Below, piece after piece: positions 1-6,754 of a DNA stretch of 18,644 nucleotides. Numbering within the stretch: position 1 is the first letter of the stretch; each line of letters begins with the position of its first letter. The notes under the pieces are model-generated. The model was not told where the DNA came from. It searched no databases and saw only the letters and a list, made by a program, of their open reading frames with translations. Position numbers and translations under genes: made by a program. Source of the DNA: DATCLS01 sp036563805. Its GTDB lineage: Bacteria > Actinomycetota > Acidimicrobiia > Acidimicrobiales > VFJN01. Where the stretch lies: positions 1 through 18,644 of the forward strand of contig DATCLS010000019.1 in assembly GCA_036563805.1 (NCBI GenBank), read 5' to 3'.

Positions 1-165
1 AGAGCCACGTCCGGGGCGGCGGACGGCGCTGGTGAGGCGGTCGGCAGAGCCACGTCCGGGGCGGCGGACGGCGCTGGTGAGGCGGTCGGCAGAGCCACGT
101 CCGGGGCGGCGGACGGCGCTGGTGAGGCGGTCGGCAGAGCCGCGTCCGGGGCCTCGGGTGGGCTC
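1..165 (+). repeat. 45-bp tandem repeat, three exact copies plus a degenerate fourth
   Basis: The 45-bp unit starting AGAGCCACGTCCGGGG occurs at 1-45, 46-90 and 91-135. A fourth, diverging copy starts at 136. The period is a multiple of three, so it adds 15-residue units to an open frame. The identical DNA of the copies suggests recent expansion by slippage or unequal recombination. The array is cut by the window edge, so the total copy number is unknown. Confidence 0.9.
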
Positions 166-372
166 GTGACCACGTGTCTGCACGACGCCGACGGGGACGC
201 CGCCGCTGGCGACGCCGCCCGCGGGACCGAGCCCGCCGCTGGCGACGCCGCCGACGGGGACGCCGCCCACAGGACCGAGCCCGCCGCTGGCGACGCCGCC
301 GACGGGGACGAGCCCGCTGGCGGGACGGCGGAGGGCGGGGCCGGCGTACGGGTCGGCGCCGGGGACCGGTGA
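1..372 (+). CDS. C-terminal part of a repetitive acidic protein (5' end outside window)
   Basis: An open frame runs from the window edge to a TGA at 370-372. It encodes an Ala/Gly/Asp/Glu-rich tail with two repeat types. A 15-residue unit beginning RATSGAADGAG is repeated three times (1-135) with a degenerate fourth copy. A unit of about 16 residues containing TEPAAGDAADGD follows in roughly two copies (about 225-320). Third codon positions in 166-372 are almost all G or C, mostly C, as expected of real coding here. No domain is recognisable, so the function cannot be given. The stop lies 7 nt before the GTG of the glycosyltransferase-like gene, so the two are probably cotranscribed. A GTG at 166 overlaps a TGA in frame 2 (167-169), so the first 169 nt could instead end another protein in frame 2. 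I prefer one continuous frame because composition is similar on both sides. Confidence 0.45.
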   Translation, partial: RATSGAADGAGEAVGRATSGAADGAGEAVGRATSGAADGAGEAVGRAASGASGGLVTTCLHDADGDAAAGDAARGTEPAAGDAADGDAAHRTEPAAGDAADGDEPAGGTAEGGAGVRVGAGDR

Positions 373-379
373 GCGGGGC

Positions 380-1975
380 GTGACGACGGCGACCGCGGCG
401 GCGACAGCGGCCCCGCCGGCCGATCCCACCGCCGTCCCCGGGGCCGGGCCCGCGCGGGCCTTCAGCCGGGTCGGCCCCGGCTGGCGCTATCGCCTCGAGT
501 CCCTGCCCATCGAGCGGGCGCGGGCCGGCGCCGTAGCCGCCGCCCTCGTGGTGGCCACCACCGCCGTCCACGCCGTCAACCTGACCGCCGCCCCCCAGCG
601 TCTGGCCGAGGAGGGCGACATCGCCGCCCGAGCCTGGGCGGTCGAGAACCTGCGGGCGCTGACCCCCGGCACCTACACCTACGACGGCCCGCCTCTCGGC
701 TGGCTGCAACTCGGCGCCTGGACGTGGCTCACCGGGGCGTTCGACCGCGGCCCGAGCGCGGTCGGGGCGGTCCGCCCGGCCATGCTGATCGCCCTGGCGG
801 TGAGCGCGGCCCTGCTGTGGGTCCTGGCCCGGCGCCTCGAGCTGCCCCGGTGGGCGGCCGCCACCGCCCTCGTCCTGTTCGGGCTGTCCCCGCTCGCCGT
901 CGACCTCCACCGGCAGGTGCTGGTCGAGAACCTGGCGGTGCCGTGGATCCTGGCGGCGTTCGTCCTGGCCACGAGCCCCCGCCAGCGCCTGGCCGCCCAG
1001 GCCGGGGCGGGGCTGTGCCTGGGCGTGGCCGTCCTGACGAGCGGGACCGCGCTGCTGCTGGTCCCGGCCCTGGCGCTGCTGCTGTGGCGAGCGACGGCGG
1101 CCGAGAACCGGTGGATGGTCCTGGCGGTGGCCGCCTCGCTGTTCCTGCTGGTGTGCGGGGCGTTCGCGGTGGGGGCCGCGGCCCGGGGCGAGCTGCTCCC
1201 CGGCGACGCCGGGCCGAGCCTGCTGGAGGGGGCGTGGCACCAGGCGTTCGAGCGCCCGTCCACGGGCAGCGTGCTGGACGGCGGGTCGGCCGCCCGCGCC
1301 ACCGTGTCCGGCTGGCTGGACCTCGACCCGGTGGGCCCGGTCCTGGCCCTGGCGGCGGCCCCGCTGGCGCTGGTCACGTTGCGACGGGTGGCCCCGATGG
1401 CCGCCGGCTTCCTGGCCGTGGGCGCCATCGTCGTGCGCCCGGGGTACCTGCCGCCCAGCCTGCCCGTGCTGCTGCTCCCGCTGGGCGCTGTCCTGGTGGC
1501 CGGGGCGGCAGCCGCCGTCTGGCGCTGGTACGGCGAGGGCCGCCCGGCCCGGGGCCGCGTGCTGGCGGGCGCGGGGGCGCTGGTAGCGGTGGCGACCGCA
1601 GCGGCGTGGGCCGGCGACCTGGGCACGCTGGTGGGCCGGGACGCCGACGCCCCGCTCCGGGACGCGACCCGGTGGATCGTCGACGCCGCCCCGGCCGACG
1701 CCACGCTCGTGGTGGACGACGCCATCTGGGTCGACCTGGTCGAGGCCGGCGTCGACCCCGACCGGCTCACGAGCTACGCGGCCCTGGTCGCCGACACCGG
1801 GCGGGGCGCCGACCGGCCCCGCCCGGCGCCCGAGCACGACCTCGTCGTCGTGACCGGGGCGTACCGGTCCTTCCGCGCCGGCCACCCGCAGCTGGCGGTG
1901 GCCGTGGGCAACTCGACGCCCGTGGTGGCGTTCGGGTCGGGCGACGAGCGGGTCGAGATCCGGCGGGTGGGATGA
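380..1975 (+). CDS. GT39/ArnT-like polytopic membrane glycosyltransferase
   Basis: 531 residues starting at GTG 380, 7 nt after the preceding stop. After a Pro/Ala-rich cytoplasmic tail (1-45) there is a first membrane segment (about 50-68), then an extracytoplasmic loop with an acidic EEGD motif (77-80) and a DGPPLGW motif (102-108). Many hydrophobic segments follow (about 130-150, 157-172, 185-198, 208-236, 246-268, 318-335, 340-380, 398-415). A soluble C-terminal domain of about 110 residues begins near 420. An acidic residue in the first loop and a PPLGW-type motif are typical of the GT-C fold (PMT/ArnT families), which transfer a sugar from a polyprenyl-phosphate donor on the outer face of the membrane. 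Family assignment rests on topology and these motifs; donor and acceptor cannot be told. It may act on envelope glycans together with the adjacent murein enzyme. Confidence 0.75.
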   Translation: MTTATAAATAAPPADPTAVPGAGPARAFSRVGPGWRYRLESLPIERARAGAVAAALVVATTAVHAVNLTAAPQRLAEEGDIAARAWAVENLRALTPGTYTYDGPPLGWLQLGAWTWLTGAFDRGPSAVGAVRPAMLIALAVSAALLWVLARRLELPRWAAATALVLFGLSPLAVDLHRQVLVENLAVPWILAAFVLATSPRQRLAAQAGAGLCLGVAVLTSGTALLLVPALALLLWRATAAENRWMVLAVAASLFLLVCGAFAVGAAARGELLPGDAGPSLLEGAWHQAFERPSTGSVLDGGSAARATVSGWLDLDPVGPVLALAAAPLALVTLRRVAPMAAGFLAVGAIVVRPGYLPPSLPVLLLPLGAVLVAGAAAAVWRWYGEGRPARGRVLAGAGALVAVATAAAWAGDLGTLVGRDADAPLRDATRWIVDAAPADATLVVDDAIWVDLVEAGVDPDRLTSYAALVADTGRGADRPRPAPEHDLVVVTGAYRSFRAGHPQLAVAVGNSTPVVAFGSGDERVEIRRVG

Positions 1976-2022
1976 GCCGGCCGGGCGGCTGAGCTGGCCG
2001 GCCGGGCCGGCCGGGCCGGCTC
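1974..2022 (+). terminator. GC-rich inverted repeat just after the glycosyltransferase stop
   Basis: GAGCCGGCC at 1974-1982 (overlapping the stop) is the exact reverse complement of GGCCGGCTC at 2014-2022, enclosing repeated GGCCGG runs. It could fold and slow transcription, but there is no T-tract. The simple GGCC composition makes chance pairing easy, so this is weak. Confidence 0.25.
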
Positions 2023-2078
2023 CGGTCGGCCGTCCCGGTGGGGCGCCGGGCCGCGATGCGGTGTCCGTCCGGCACGCG

Positions 2079-2084
2079 TAGTGT
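2079..2084 (+). promoter_or_regulatory. Candidate -10 box (TAGTGT) of the lytic transglycosylase gene
   Basis: TAGTGT fits the TANNNT pattern of actinobacterial -10 boxes and stands out in a very GC-rich stretch. It overlaps the furthest upstream possible start codon (GTG 2081), which argues for translation from the downstream ATG 2168. No clear -35 box was seen. Confidence 0.35.
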
Positions 2085-2167
2085 CGGGGGCGACGGGATC
2101 GACAGTGCCGGAGGTTCGGCGGAATGCCCGGGAACCGTCCTCGACTCTGGGGGAGGCGCTCGACCTG

Positions 2168-3985
2168 ATGGTTCGCGTCCGCCGGCGCGCTGGGACGTCG
2201 ACGGGCCAGGGGTCGTCCACGCCGCGCCGCCTCCGGGTCTGGCTGCTTCGCCGGCTGCCGATCGTGCTGCTGGCCGCGGCCGTGGCGGCCGTCCCGGGGG
2301 GCGGGATGGCGGGGGTGTCCCGGATCAGTGAGCGGCCGATCCCCAACGATCCGGTGTCGCCCTCCTGGCGGGCGCAGGCGGACGACGCGTCGGCCGACGG
2401 CGGCGCGGCCGACGAGACCGCCACGGGCCTGACCCGACCCTGGACGCCCACCACCGGCGGCCGGTCGGGGCGCGTGCCCACGGCCCGGCTGATCAGCGAC
2501 CTCGGCAGCAGCGGCATCCCCGACGTGGCGATGCGAGCCTACGTGCGGGCGGCCCGGACGCTGTCGGTGGTCGACCCGTCGTGTGGCCTGCGCTGGTCGC
2601 TGCTGGCCGCCATCGGCCGGGTCGAGTCGAGCCACGGCACGTTCGGCGGGGCCCGCCTGCTCCCGGACGGCACGACCACCCGCCCCATCCGGGGCGTGGC
2701 GCTCGACGGTCGGGGTGACGTCGCCCGTGTCCTCGACACCGACGACGGGCGCCTCGACGGCGACGCCGTGTACGACCGGGCGGTCGGGCCCATGCAGTTC
2801 ATCCCGTCGACCTGGCGGCGGGTGGCCTCCGACGGCAACGACGACGGCCGCTCCGACCCCAACAACATCTTCGACGCCGCGCTGGCCGCCGGCGTCTACC
2901 TGTGCGCCGGCGACGTCGACCTGCGCGACCGCGACGAGCGGGCGCGCGCTGTGCTCCGGTACAACCACTCGGCGCAGTACGTGGCGACCGTGCTGGCGCT
3001 GGCCGACGCCTACGAGCGGGGGCAGCGCGGGCCGCTGCCGCCGGTCGGCCCGGTGCGGACGCCCCCGGCCACCGTGCCGACGCCGAACCTCCCGCCGGCC
3101 AACCCCGGGCCGACGCCGTCGCTCGGCGGGTCGGGCGGCTCGGGCGGATCCGCTGGGTCCGGCGGCTCCGGCGGGCGGTCGCCGGCCGAGCGGGACAGCA
3201 CGGCCACGACCCGGCCGCGCCCGACCACGTCGCGGCCGTCGACGACGACCACCCGGCCGCCGACCTCGGGGCCGACGACCGGCCCGACGGCGTCGACCAC
3301 CTCGACGAGCACGTCCACGTCGAGCACGTCCTCGTCCTCGACGTCGAGCTCCACCTCGTCCTCGACGTCGAGCACGTCCTCGTCCTCGACGTCGAGCTCC
3401 ACCTCGTCCTCGACGTCGAGCTCCACCTCGTCCTCGACGTCGTCCTCCACCTCGTCCTCGACGTCGAGCTCCACGACGTCGTCGACGACCACCACCCCGA
3501 CGACCGCCCCGCCCGACCCAACGCTCCACCGGGTGACCGGCGACACCCTTCCCGGCGGGCCGTGGGCGCTGTGGGCCGGCGGCGACGCCGCTCGGGCGGT
3601 GCTGGAGCTGCGGCTCCCGACCCGGGCGTGGCGCGACGAGGGCACCGCGGCCGCCCTGACCGGCCGGTGGACCGTGGCGTCCGCCGACGGGCGGCACGTG
3701 GTGTGGGGCCTGACGCCCGACGCCGTGACCACGGTGGCGGTCACGCTGTCGGACGGCCGGGTCGTGGCGATCCCGACCGGCGATCCGGGGCTCGGCGGGG
3801 CCGGGGTCCGGGCGTTCGCCGCGCAGCTCCCGGAGGGCGTCACGATCGCCGCGGCCGAGGGACGGCGGGCCGACGGCACCGCCGCCGTCCGGGCCCGGGA
3901 CGTGGCCGAGTCCCTGGCCCCCGTCGCCGGGTTCGACCCGGCCGTCCGGGCCACCCTGCCCGTCGCCCCGACCCCGCCCGCCTGA
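2168..3985 (+). CDS. Membrane-anchored lytic transglycosylase with Ser/Thr-rich linker
   Basis: Probable murein-cleaving enzyme of 605 residues. I chose ATG 2168, with GGGAGG at 2151-2156 upstream, over GTG 2081, which has no ribosome site and overlaps a -10-like box (2081 would give 634 residues). A basic N-terminus precedes a membrane segment (about 26-45). A lytic transglycosylase domain of the MltB/SLT_2 type follows (about 130-285): the RVESSHG motif carries the likely catalytic Glu (E153), then GPMQFIPSTW (207-216), a DGNDDGRSDPNNIFDAA stretch and RYNHS (264-268). A Gly-rich then nearly pure Ser/Thr linker (about 300-475) leads to an unrecognised C-terminal domain of about 115 residues. 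The protein is predicted to be tethered outside the membrane and to cut glycan strands with formation of 1,6-anhydro ends. The linker may cross the wall or be glycosylated. Confidence 0.85.
   Translation: MVRVRRRAGTSTGQGSSTPRRLRVWLLRRLPIVLLAAAVAAVPGGGMAGVSRISERPIPNDPVSPSWRAQADDASADGGAADETATGLTRPWTPTTGGRSGRVPTARLISDLGSSGIPDVAMRAYVRAARTLSVVDPSCGLRWSLLAAIGRVESSHGTFGGARLLPDGTTTRPIRGVALDGRGDVARVLDTDDGRLDGDAVYDRAVGPMQFIPSTWRRVASDGNDDGRSDPNNIFDAALAAGVYLCAGDVDLRDRDERARAVLRYNHSAQYVATVLALADAYERGQRGPLPPVGPVRTPPATVPTPNLPPANPGPTPSLGGSGGSGGSAGSGGSGGRSPAERDSTATTRPRPTTSRPSTTTTRPPTSGPTTGPTASTTSTSTSTSSTSSSSTSSSTSSSTSSTSSSSTSSSTSSSTSSSTSSSTSSSTSSSTSSSTTSSTTTTPTTAPPDPTLHRVTGDTLPGGPWALWAGGDAARAVLELRLPTRAWRDEGTAAALTGRWTVASADGRHVVWGLTPDAVTTVAVTLSDGRVVAIPTGDPGLGGAGVRAFAAQLPEGVTIAAAEGRRADGTAAVRARDVAESLAPVAGFDPAVRATLPVAPTPPA
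3300..3490 (+). repeat. Short-period coding repeat encoding the Ser/Thr linker
   Basis: Units of about 12-24 nt such as TCCTCGACGTCGAGCTCCAC recur across this stretch, encoding blocks like STSSSTSS. The same DNA is open on the minus strand with a mirror Asp/Glu/Val pattern, a by-product of the repeat. Such arrays change length by slippage. Confidence 0.85.
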
Positions 3986-4125
3986 ACCTCCCCGGCCGAC
4001 GCCCGACCGCCACCACCGACCGGCCGACCGGCGCGGGCCGCCTGACCGCCGCATGGCGCCCGAGCGGGCGGCGCGGCGGGTCGGCGGCCGCCGTGCGTCG
4101 GCGTCCCGAAGAGCCGGCCCGCCGC

Positions 4126-4131
4126 TACTGT
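4126..4131 (+). promoter_or_regulatory. Candidate -10 box (TACTGT) of the BI-1 family gene
   Basis: TACTGT lies 41 nt before the ATG at 4173, with a GGGAGG ribosome site at 4163-4168 between. The position fits a short leader. No convincing -35 hexamer is present about 17 nt upstream. Confidence 0.4.
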
Positions 4132-4172
4132 GAGCGCATCGGCCGCCGACCGGCGGCGGCACGGGAGGACGC

Positions 4173-4883
4173 ATGGCTGCGACACCGACGGGGGCGCCCC
4201 CGGTCGCCACGCTCGACGAGACCACCCGGGGCGCGTTCGTCACCCGGGTCTACCAGCACCTCCTGTTGGCGGTCGCCGCCTTCGTCGCGTTCGAGGCGCT
4301 GCTCATCAACCTGGGCGCGGCCCGGGCGCTCTACGACCTGCTCGCCGACAGCCGGGGCGGCTGGCTGCTGCTGCTCGGCGGCTTCATGATCTGCAGCTGG
4401 CTGGCCACGACCGCCGCCCACGACGTCCTCGACCCGGCGCGCCAGTACGCCGGCCTGTTCGGGTTGGCGGCGGCCGAGGCGGTGATCTTCGCCCCGTTCC
4501 TCCACTTCTTCTTCGAGGTCGAGAACGACGGGGCGGCCACGGTGTGGGCCGCGGCGGTGGTGACCGCCCTCGGGTTCGCCGGGCTGACGGCGGTCGGGTT
4601 CGTGACCCGCACCGACCTGTCGTTCGTCCGGCCGATCCTGACGTGGGGCTTCGTGTGCGCCCTCGTGCTGATCGTCGCCGCCCTGCTGTTCGGGCTCGTG
4701 CTGGGCGTGTGGTTCTCGGTGGCGCTGATCGCCCTGGCGGGCGGCGCCATCCTCTACCAGACGCAGACGATCCTGCGGAGCTACCCGTCCGAGGCCCACG
4801 TCGGGGCGGCCGTGCAGCTGTTCGCCTCGGTGATGCTGCTGTTCTGGTACGTGCTCCGCCTGCTCGGCCAGCTCCGCCGCTGA
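4173..4883 (+). CDS. Bax inhibitor-1 (BI-1/YccA) family membrane protein
   Basis: 236 residues with about seven hydrophobic segments (roughly 24-50, 63-82, 92-112, 122-143, 152-170, 171-192, 211-231), the layout of the BI-1/YccA/TMBIM family. The C-terminal part (LIALAGGAILYQTQ, then LLFWYVLRLL) aligns by eye with the family's LYDTQ and YLD...NLF...LLRLL region. Some bacterial members are proton-sensitive calcium leak channels and E. coli YccA modulates FtsH. The two aspartates forming the pH-sensing pair in B. subtilis YetJ appear as Gln196 and Ser219 here, with nearly the same spacing. The ATG at 4173 has a GGGAGG ribosome site, and a -10-like box lies upstream, so the gene is probably its own unit. 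Confidence 0.85.
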   Translation: MAATPTGAPPVATLDETTRGAFVTRVYQHLLLAVAAFVAFEALLINLGAARALYDLLADSRGGWLLLLGGFMICSWLATTAAHDVLDPARQYAGLFGLAAAEAVIFAPFLHFFFEVENDGAATVWAAAVVTALGFAGLTAVGFVTRTDLSFVRPILTWGFVCALVLIVAALLFGLVLGVWFSVALIALAGGAILYQTQTILRSYPSEAHVGAAVQLFASVMLLFWYVLRLLGQLRR

Positions 4884-4943
4884 CCCGCCGCTGACCCGCC
4901 GCTCCGCCGGCGTTCCCGCCCGGTCCCAGCCCGCCGACCCGAC

Positions 4944-5138
4944 CTACTCGTCGAACTCCCCGGCCTTCACCCCCTGGGCGAAGGCGCGCCATTCGTCGGC
5001 TGTGAACTGCAGGACGGGCCCGTCGGGCAGCGTGGAGTTCCGGACCAGCACCCGGCCGCCGTCGTACGCGCCCTCGACGCGGTTGCCGGTCCCGCTGTAC
5101 GAGCTCTTCCGCCACTTCAGGCCCGATGACGGCGCCAC
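4944..5138 (-). CDS. DUF397 domain protein
   Basis: 64 residues spanning almost exactly one DUF397 domain: WRKSSYSG (9-16), VRNSTLPDGPVLQFT and a terminal EWRAFAQGVKAGEFDE. Such small proteins are common in actinobacteria and often sit beside a helix-turn-helix regulator, as pairs that act in development or resemble toxin-antitoxin modules. No such regulator is in this window: the next gene upstream on this strand is thrC. The usual NCVEVA-like motif reads NRVEGA, so its cysteine is missing. The GTG start at 5138 follows a good GAGGAGGGAG ribosome site. A TACGAT box upstream suggests its own promoter. Confidence 0.85.
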   Translation of the reverse strand: MAPSSGLKWRKSSYSGTGNRVEGAYDGGRVLVRNSTLPDGPVLQFTADEWRAFAQGVKAGEFDE

Positions 5139-5202
5139 GACGTCTCCCTCCTCGTCAACCAGCTCCCCAGTCGCGATACGGATCGAGGTGGTGCAATCAC
5201 TA

Positions 5203-5208
5203 ATCGTA
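5203..5208 (-). promoter_or_regulatory. Candidate -10 box (TACGAT) of the DUF397 gene
   Basis: Read on the minus strand, TACGAT is followed by TAGTGATTGC, an unusually AT-rich stretch here, about 65 nt before the GTG start. The same hexamer precedes hom and the tRNA in this window. Confidence 0.45.
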
Positions 5209-5259
5209 CGGCGATCGCCCGACTGCAGAAGGGCTGAGAAGGGTCAGGCGAGCTTGGGG

Positions 5260-6708
5260 TCAGGCCGAGGAGGCCACGGACGAGACGTAGGCGGCGACCG
5301 TGGGGAGGTCGGCCGGGAGGACCTCGTAGCGCTCGGGGCGGGTGTGGAGGTCGGCCAGGTGGTCGGGCAGCGCGGGCCGGCGGCCGATGGCCCGCTCGAC
5401 GGCGTCGGGGAACTTGGCGGGGTGGGCGGTGGCCAGGCACACGAGCGGCAGGTCCGGCCGGCGGCGGGCGGCCCGCCCGGCGCCGATGCCGACCGCGGTG
5501 TGGGGATCGGCCACGTACCCGGTGCGCTCGTGCAGCGACCGGATCTCGGCGAGCGTGGCGTCGTCGTCGAGGGCGGCGGCGGCGAACACCGGGTCGCGGG
5601 GCACCTCCACCGCCCCCACGCCCCGGAACCGCTCCATCACGCCGGCGGTGGCCGCGGCGTCCCGGCCCAGCAGCTCGAACAGCAGGCGCTCGTGGTTGGA
5701 CGACACCTGGATGTCCATGGCCGGGCTGTAGGTCGGCACGACCCCGTCCTCGCTCAGGGCCAGCGTGCCCGTCCGCACCCAGCGGGTGAGGATGTCGTTG
5801 CGGTTCGACCCGATCACGAACCCCTCGATCGGGGCCCCGGACCGCCGGGCGATCCATCCGGCCAGGATGTTGCCGAAGTTGCCGGTCGGGACCGCCACCT
5901 CGCACGGCCCCACCGCGGCCGCCGCGGTGAGGTAGTAGGGGATCTGGGCGGCGACCCGGGCCCAGTTGATCGAGTTCATGGCCGACAGCCCGACCCGCTC
6001 GCGCAGGGCGGCGTCGGCGAACAGGCCCTTGACCAAGTCCTGGCAGTCGTCGAACGTCCCCTCGACGGCCACGTTGTGGACGTTGGGCGCGTCGACGGTG
6101 GTCATCTGCCGCCGCTGCACGTCCGACACCCGGTCGGCGGGATGGAGGACGACGACGTCGAGCGTGGGCCGGCCGACGCAGGCGGCGATGGCGGCCGAGC
6201 CGGTGTCGCCCGACGTGGCCACGACGATCGTGGCCCGGCGGCCCCGGCGGGACAGCTCCCAGTCGAACAGCCGGCCGACGAGCTGGAGCGCCACGTCCTT
6301 GAACGCCAGCGTCGGGCCGTGGAACAGCTCGACCACGAACAGGCCGGGCTCGACCTCGACGACCGGGCACACGTCGGGGTGGTCGAACGTGGCGTAGGCG
6401 GCCGCGACCAGCTCGTCGAGCACGCCCCAGGGCAACGAGCCCTCGACGTAGGGCCACAGGACCTCGGCCGCCACGTCCGCGTACGGGACCGGCCCGCCGG
6501 AGACGCCGGACACACCGGACTCCCCAGGCCCGCCCGACACACCCGACTCCCCGGACACGCCGGACTCACCCGCCGAACCGCCCAGCCCCGGCGGGAACGT
6601 CGGCCACGTCTCCGGCACGTACAGCCCGCCGTCGGCGGCCAGCCCGGCCAGCAGCACGTCGGCGAACTCCAGCACTGGGGCCCGGCCCCGGGTCGAGACG
6701 TACTTCAC
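5260..6708 (-). CDS. thrC: Threonine synthase
   Basis: 482 residues. A PLP enzyme that converts O-phosphohomoserine to threonine in the cytoplasm, the last step of threonine synthesis. Evidence: N-terminal YVSTRG; the PLP-lysine motif ELFHGPTLAFKD (K137); the SGDTGSAA phosphate-binding loop; SINWARVAAQIPYY; a PTGNFGNILAGW segment; and a C-terminal FLATAHPAKFP-like motif (CLATAHPAKFPDAVE). GTG 6708 is preceded by GAGGGGAGC and lies 46 nt after the hom stop, so hom-thrC form an operon. Odd feature: residues 43-73 are a Gly/Ser-rich repeat (units like GESGVSG) inserted between the N-terminal strand and the PYADVAAEVL helix. The canonical motifs either side are intact, so the enzyme should work. 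Confidence 0.95.
   Translation of the reverse strand: MKYVSTRGRAPVLEFADVLLAGLAADGGLYVPETWPTFPPGLGGSAGESGVSGESGVSGGPGESGVSGVSGGPVPYADVAAEVLWPYVEGSLPWGVLDELVAAAYATFDHPDVCPVVEVEPGLFVVELFHGPTLAFKDVALQLVGRLFDWELSRRGRRATIVVATSGDTGSAAIAACVGRPTLDVVVLHPADRVSDVQRRQMTTVDAPNVHNVAVEGTFDDCQDLVKGLFADAALRERVGLSAMNSINWARVAAQIPYYLTAAAAVGPCEVAVPTGNFGNILAGWIARRSGAPIEGFVIGSNRNDILTRWVRTGTLALSEDGVVPTYSPAMDIQVSSNHERLLFELLGRDAAATAGVMERFRGVGAVEVPRDPVFAAAALDDDATLAEIRSLHERTGYVADPHTAVGIGAGRAARRRPDLPLVCLATAHPAKFPDAVERAIGRRPALPDHLADLHTRPERYEVLPADLPTVAAYVSSVASSA
6493..6579 (-). repeat. GESGVSG-type coding repeat inside thrC
   Basis: Short units reading GESGVSG and VSGGP are repeated in residues 44-72 of threonine synthase. 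The DNA shows matching repeats around CCGGACTCCCC and CCGGACAC on the plus strand. It is likely a slippage-made surface loop. Confidence 0.8.
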
Positions 6709-6754
6709 GCCCCCGCTCCCCTCACGCCCCGCGCCGTCGCGCGCCCGCTCCCCC

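Noticed and set aside
1..165. Tandem repeats as a CRISPR array
   Set aside because: The 45-bp copies are directly adjacent with no spacers and keep a reading frame.
3010..4185. 391-residue minus-strand ORF with an Asp/Glu/Val repeat (VELDVEDEVE)
   Set aside because: It is the mirror of the Ser/Thr linker repeat of the lytic transglycosylase on the plus strand, whose catalytic domain motifs prove the plus frame.
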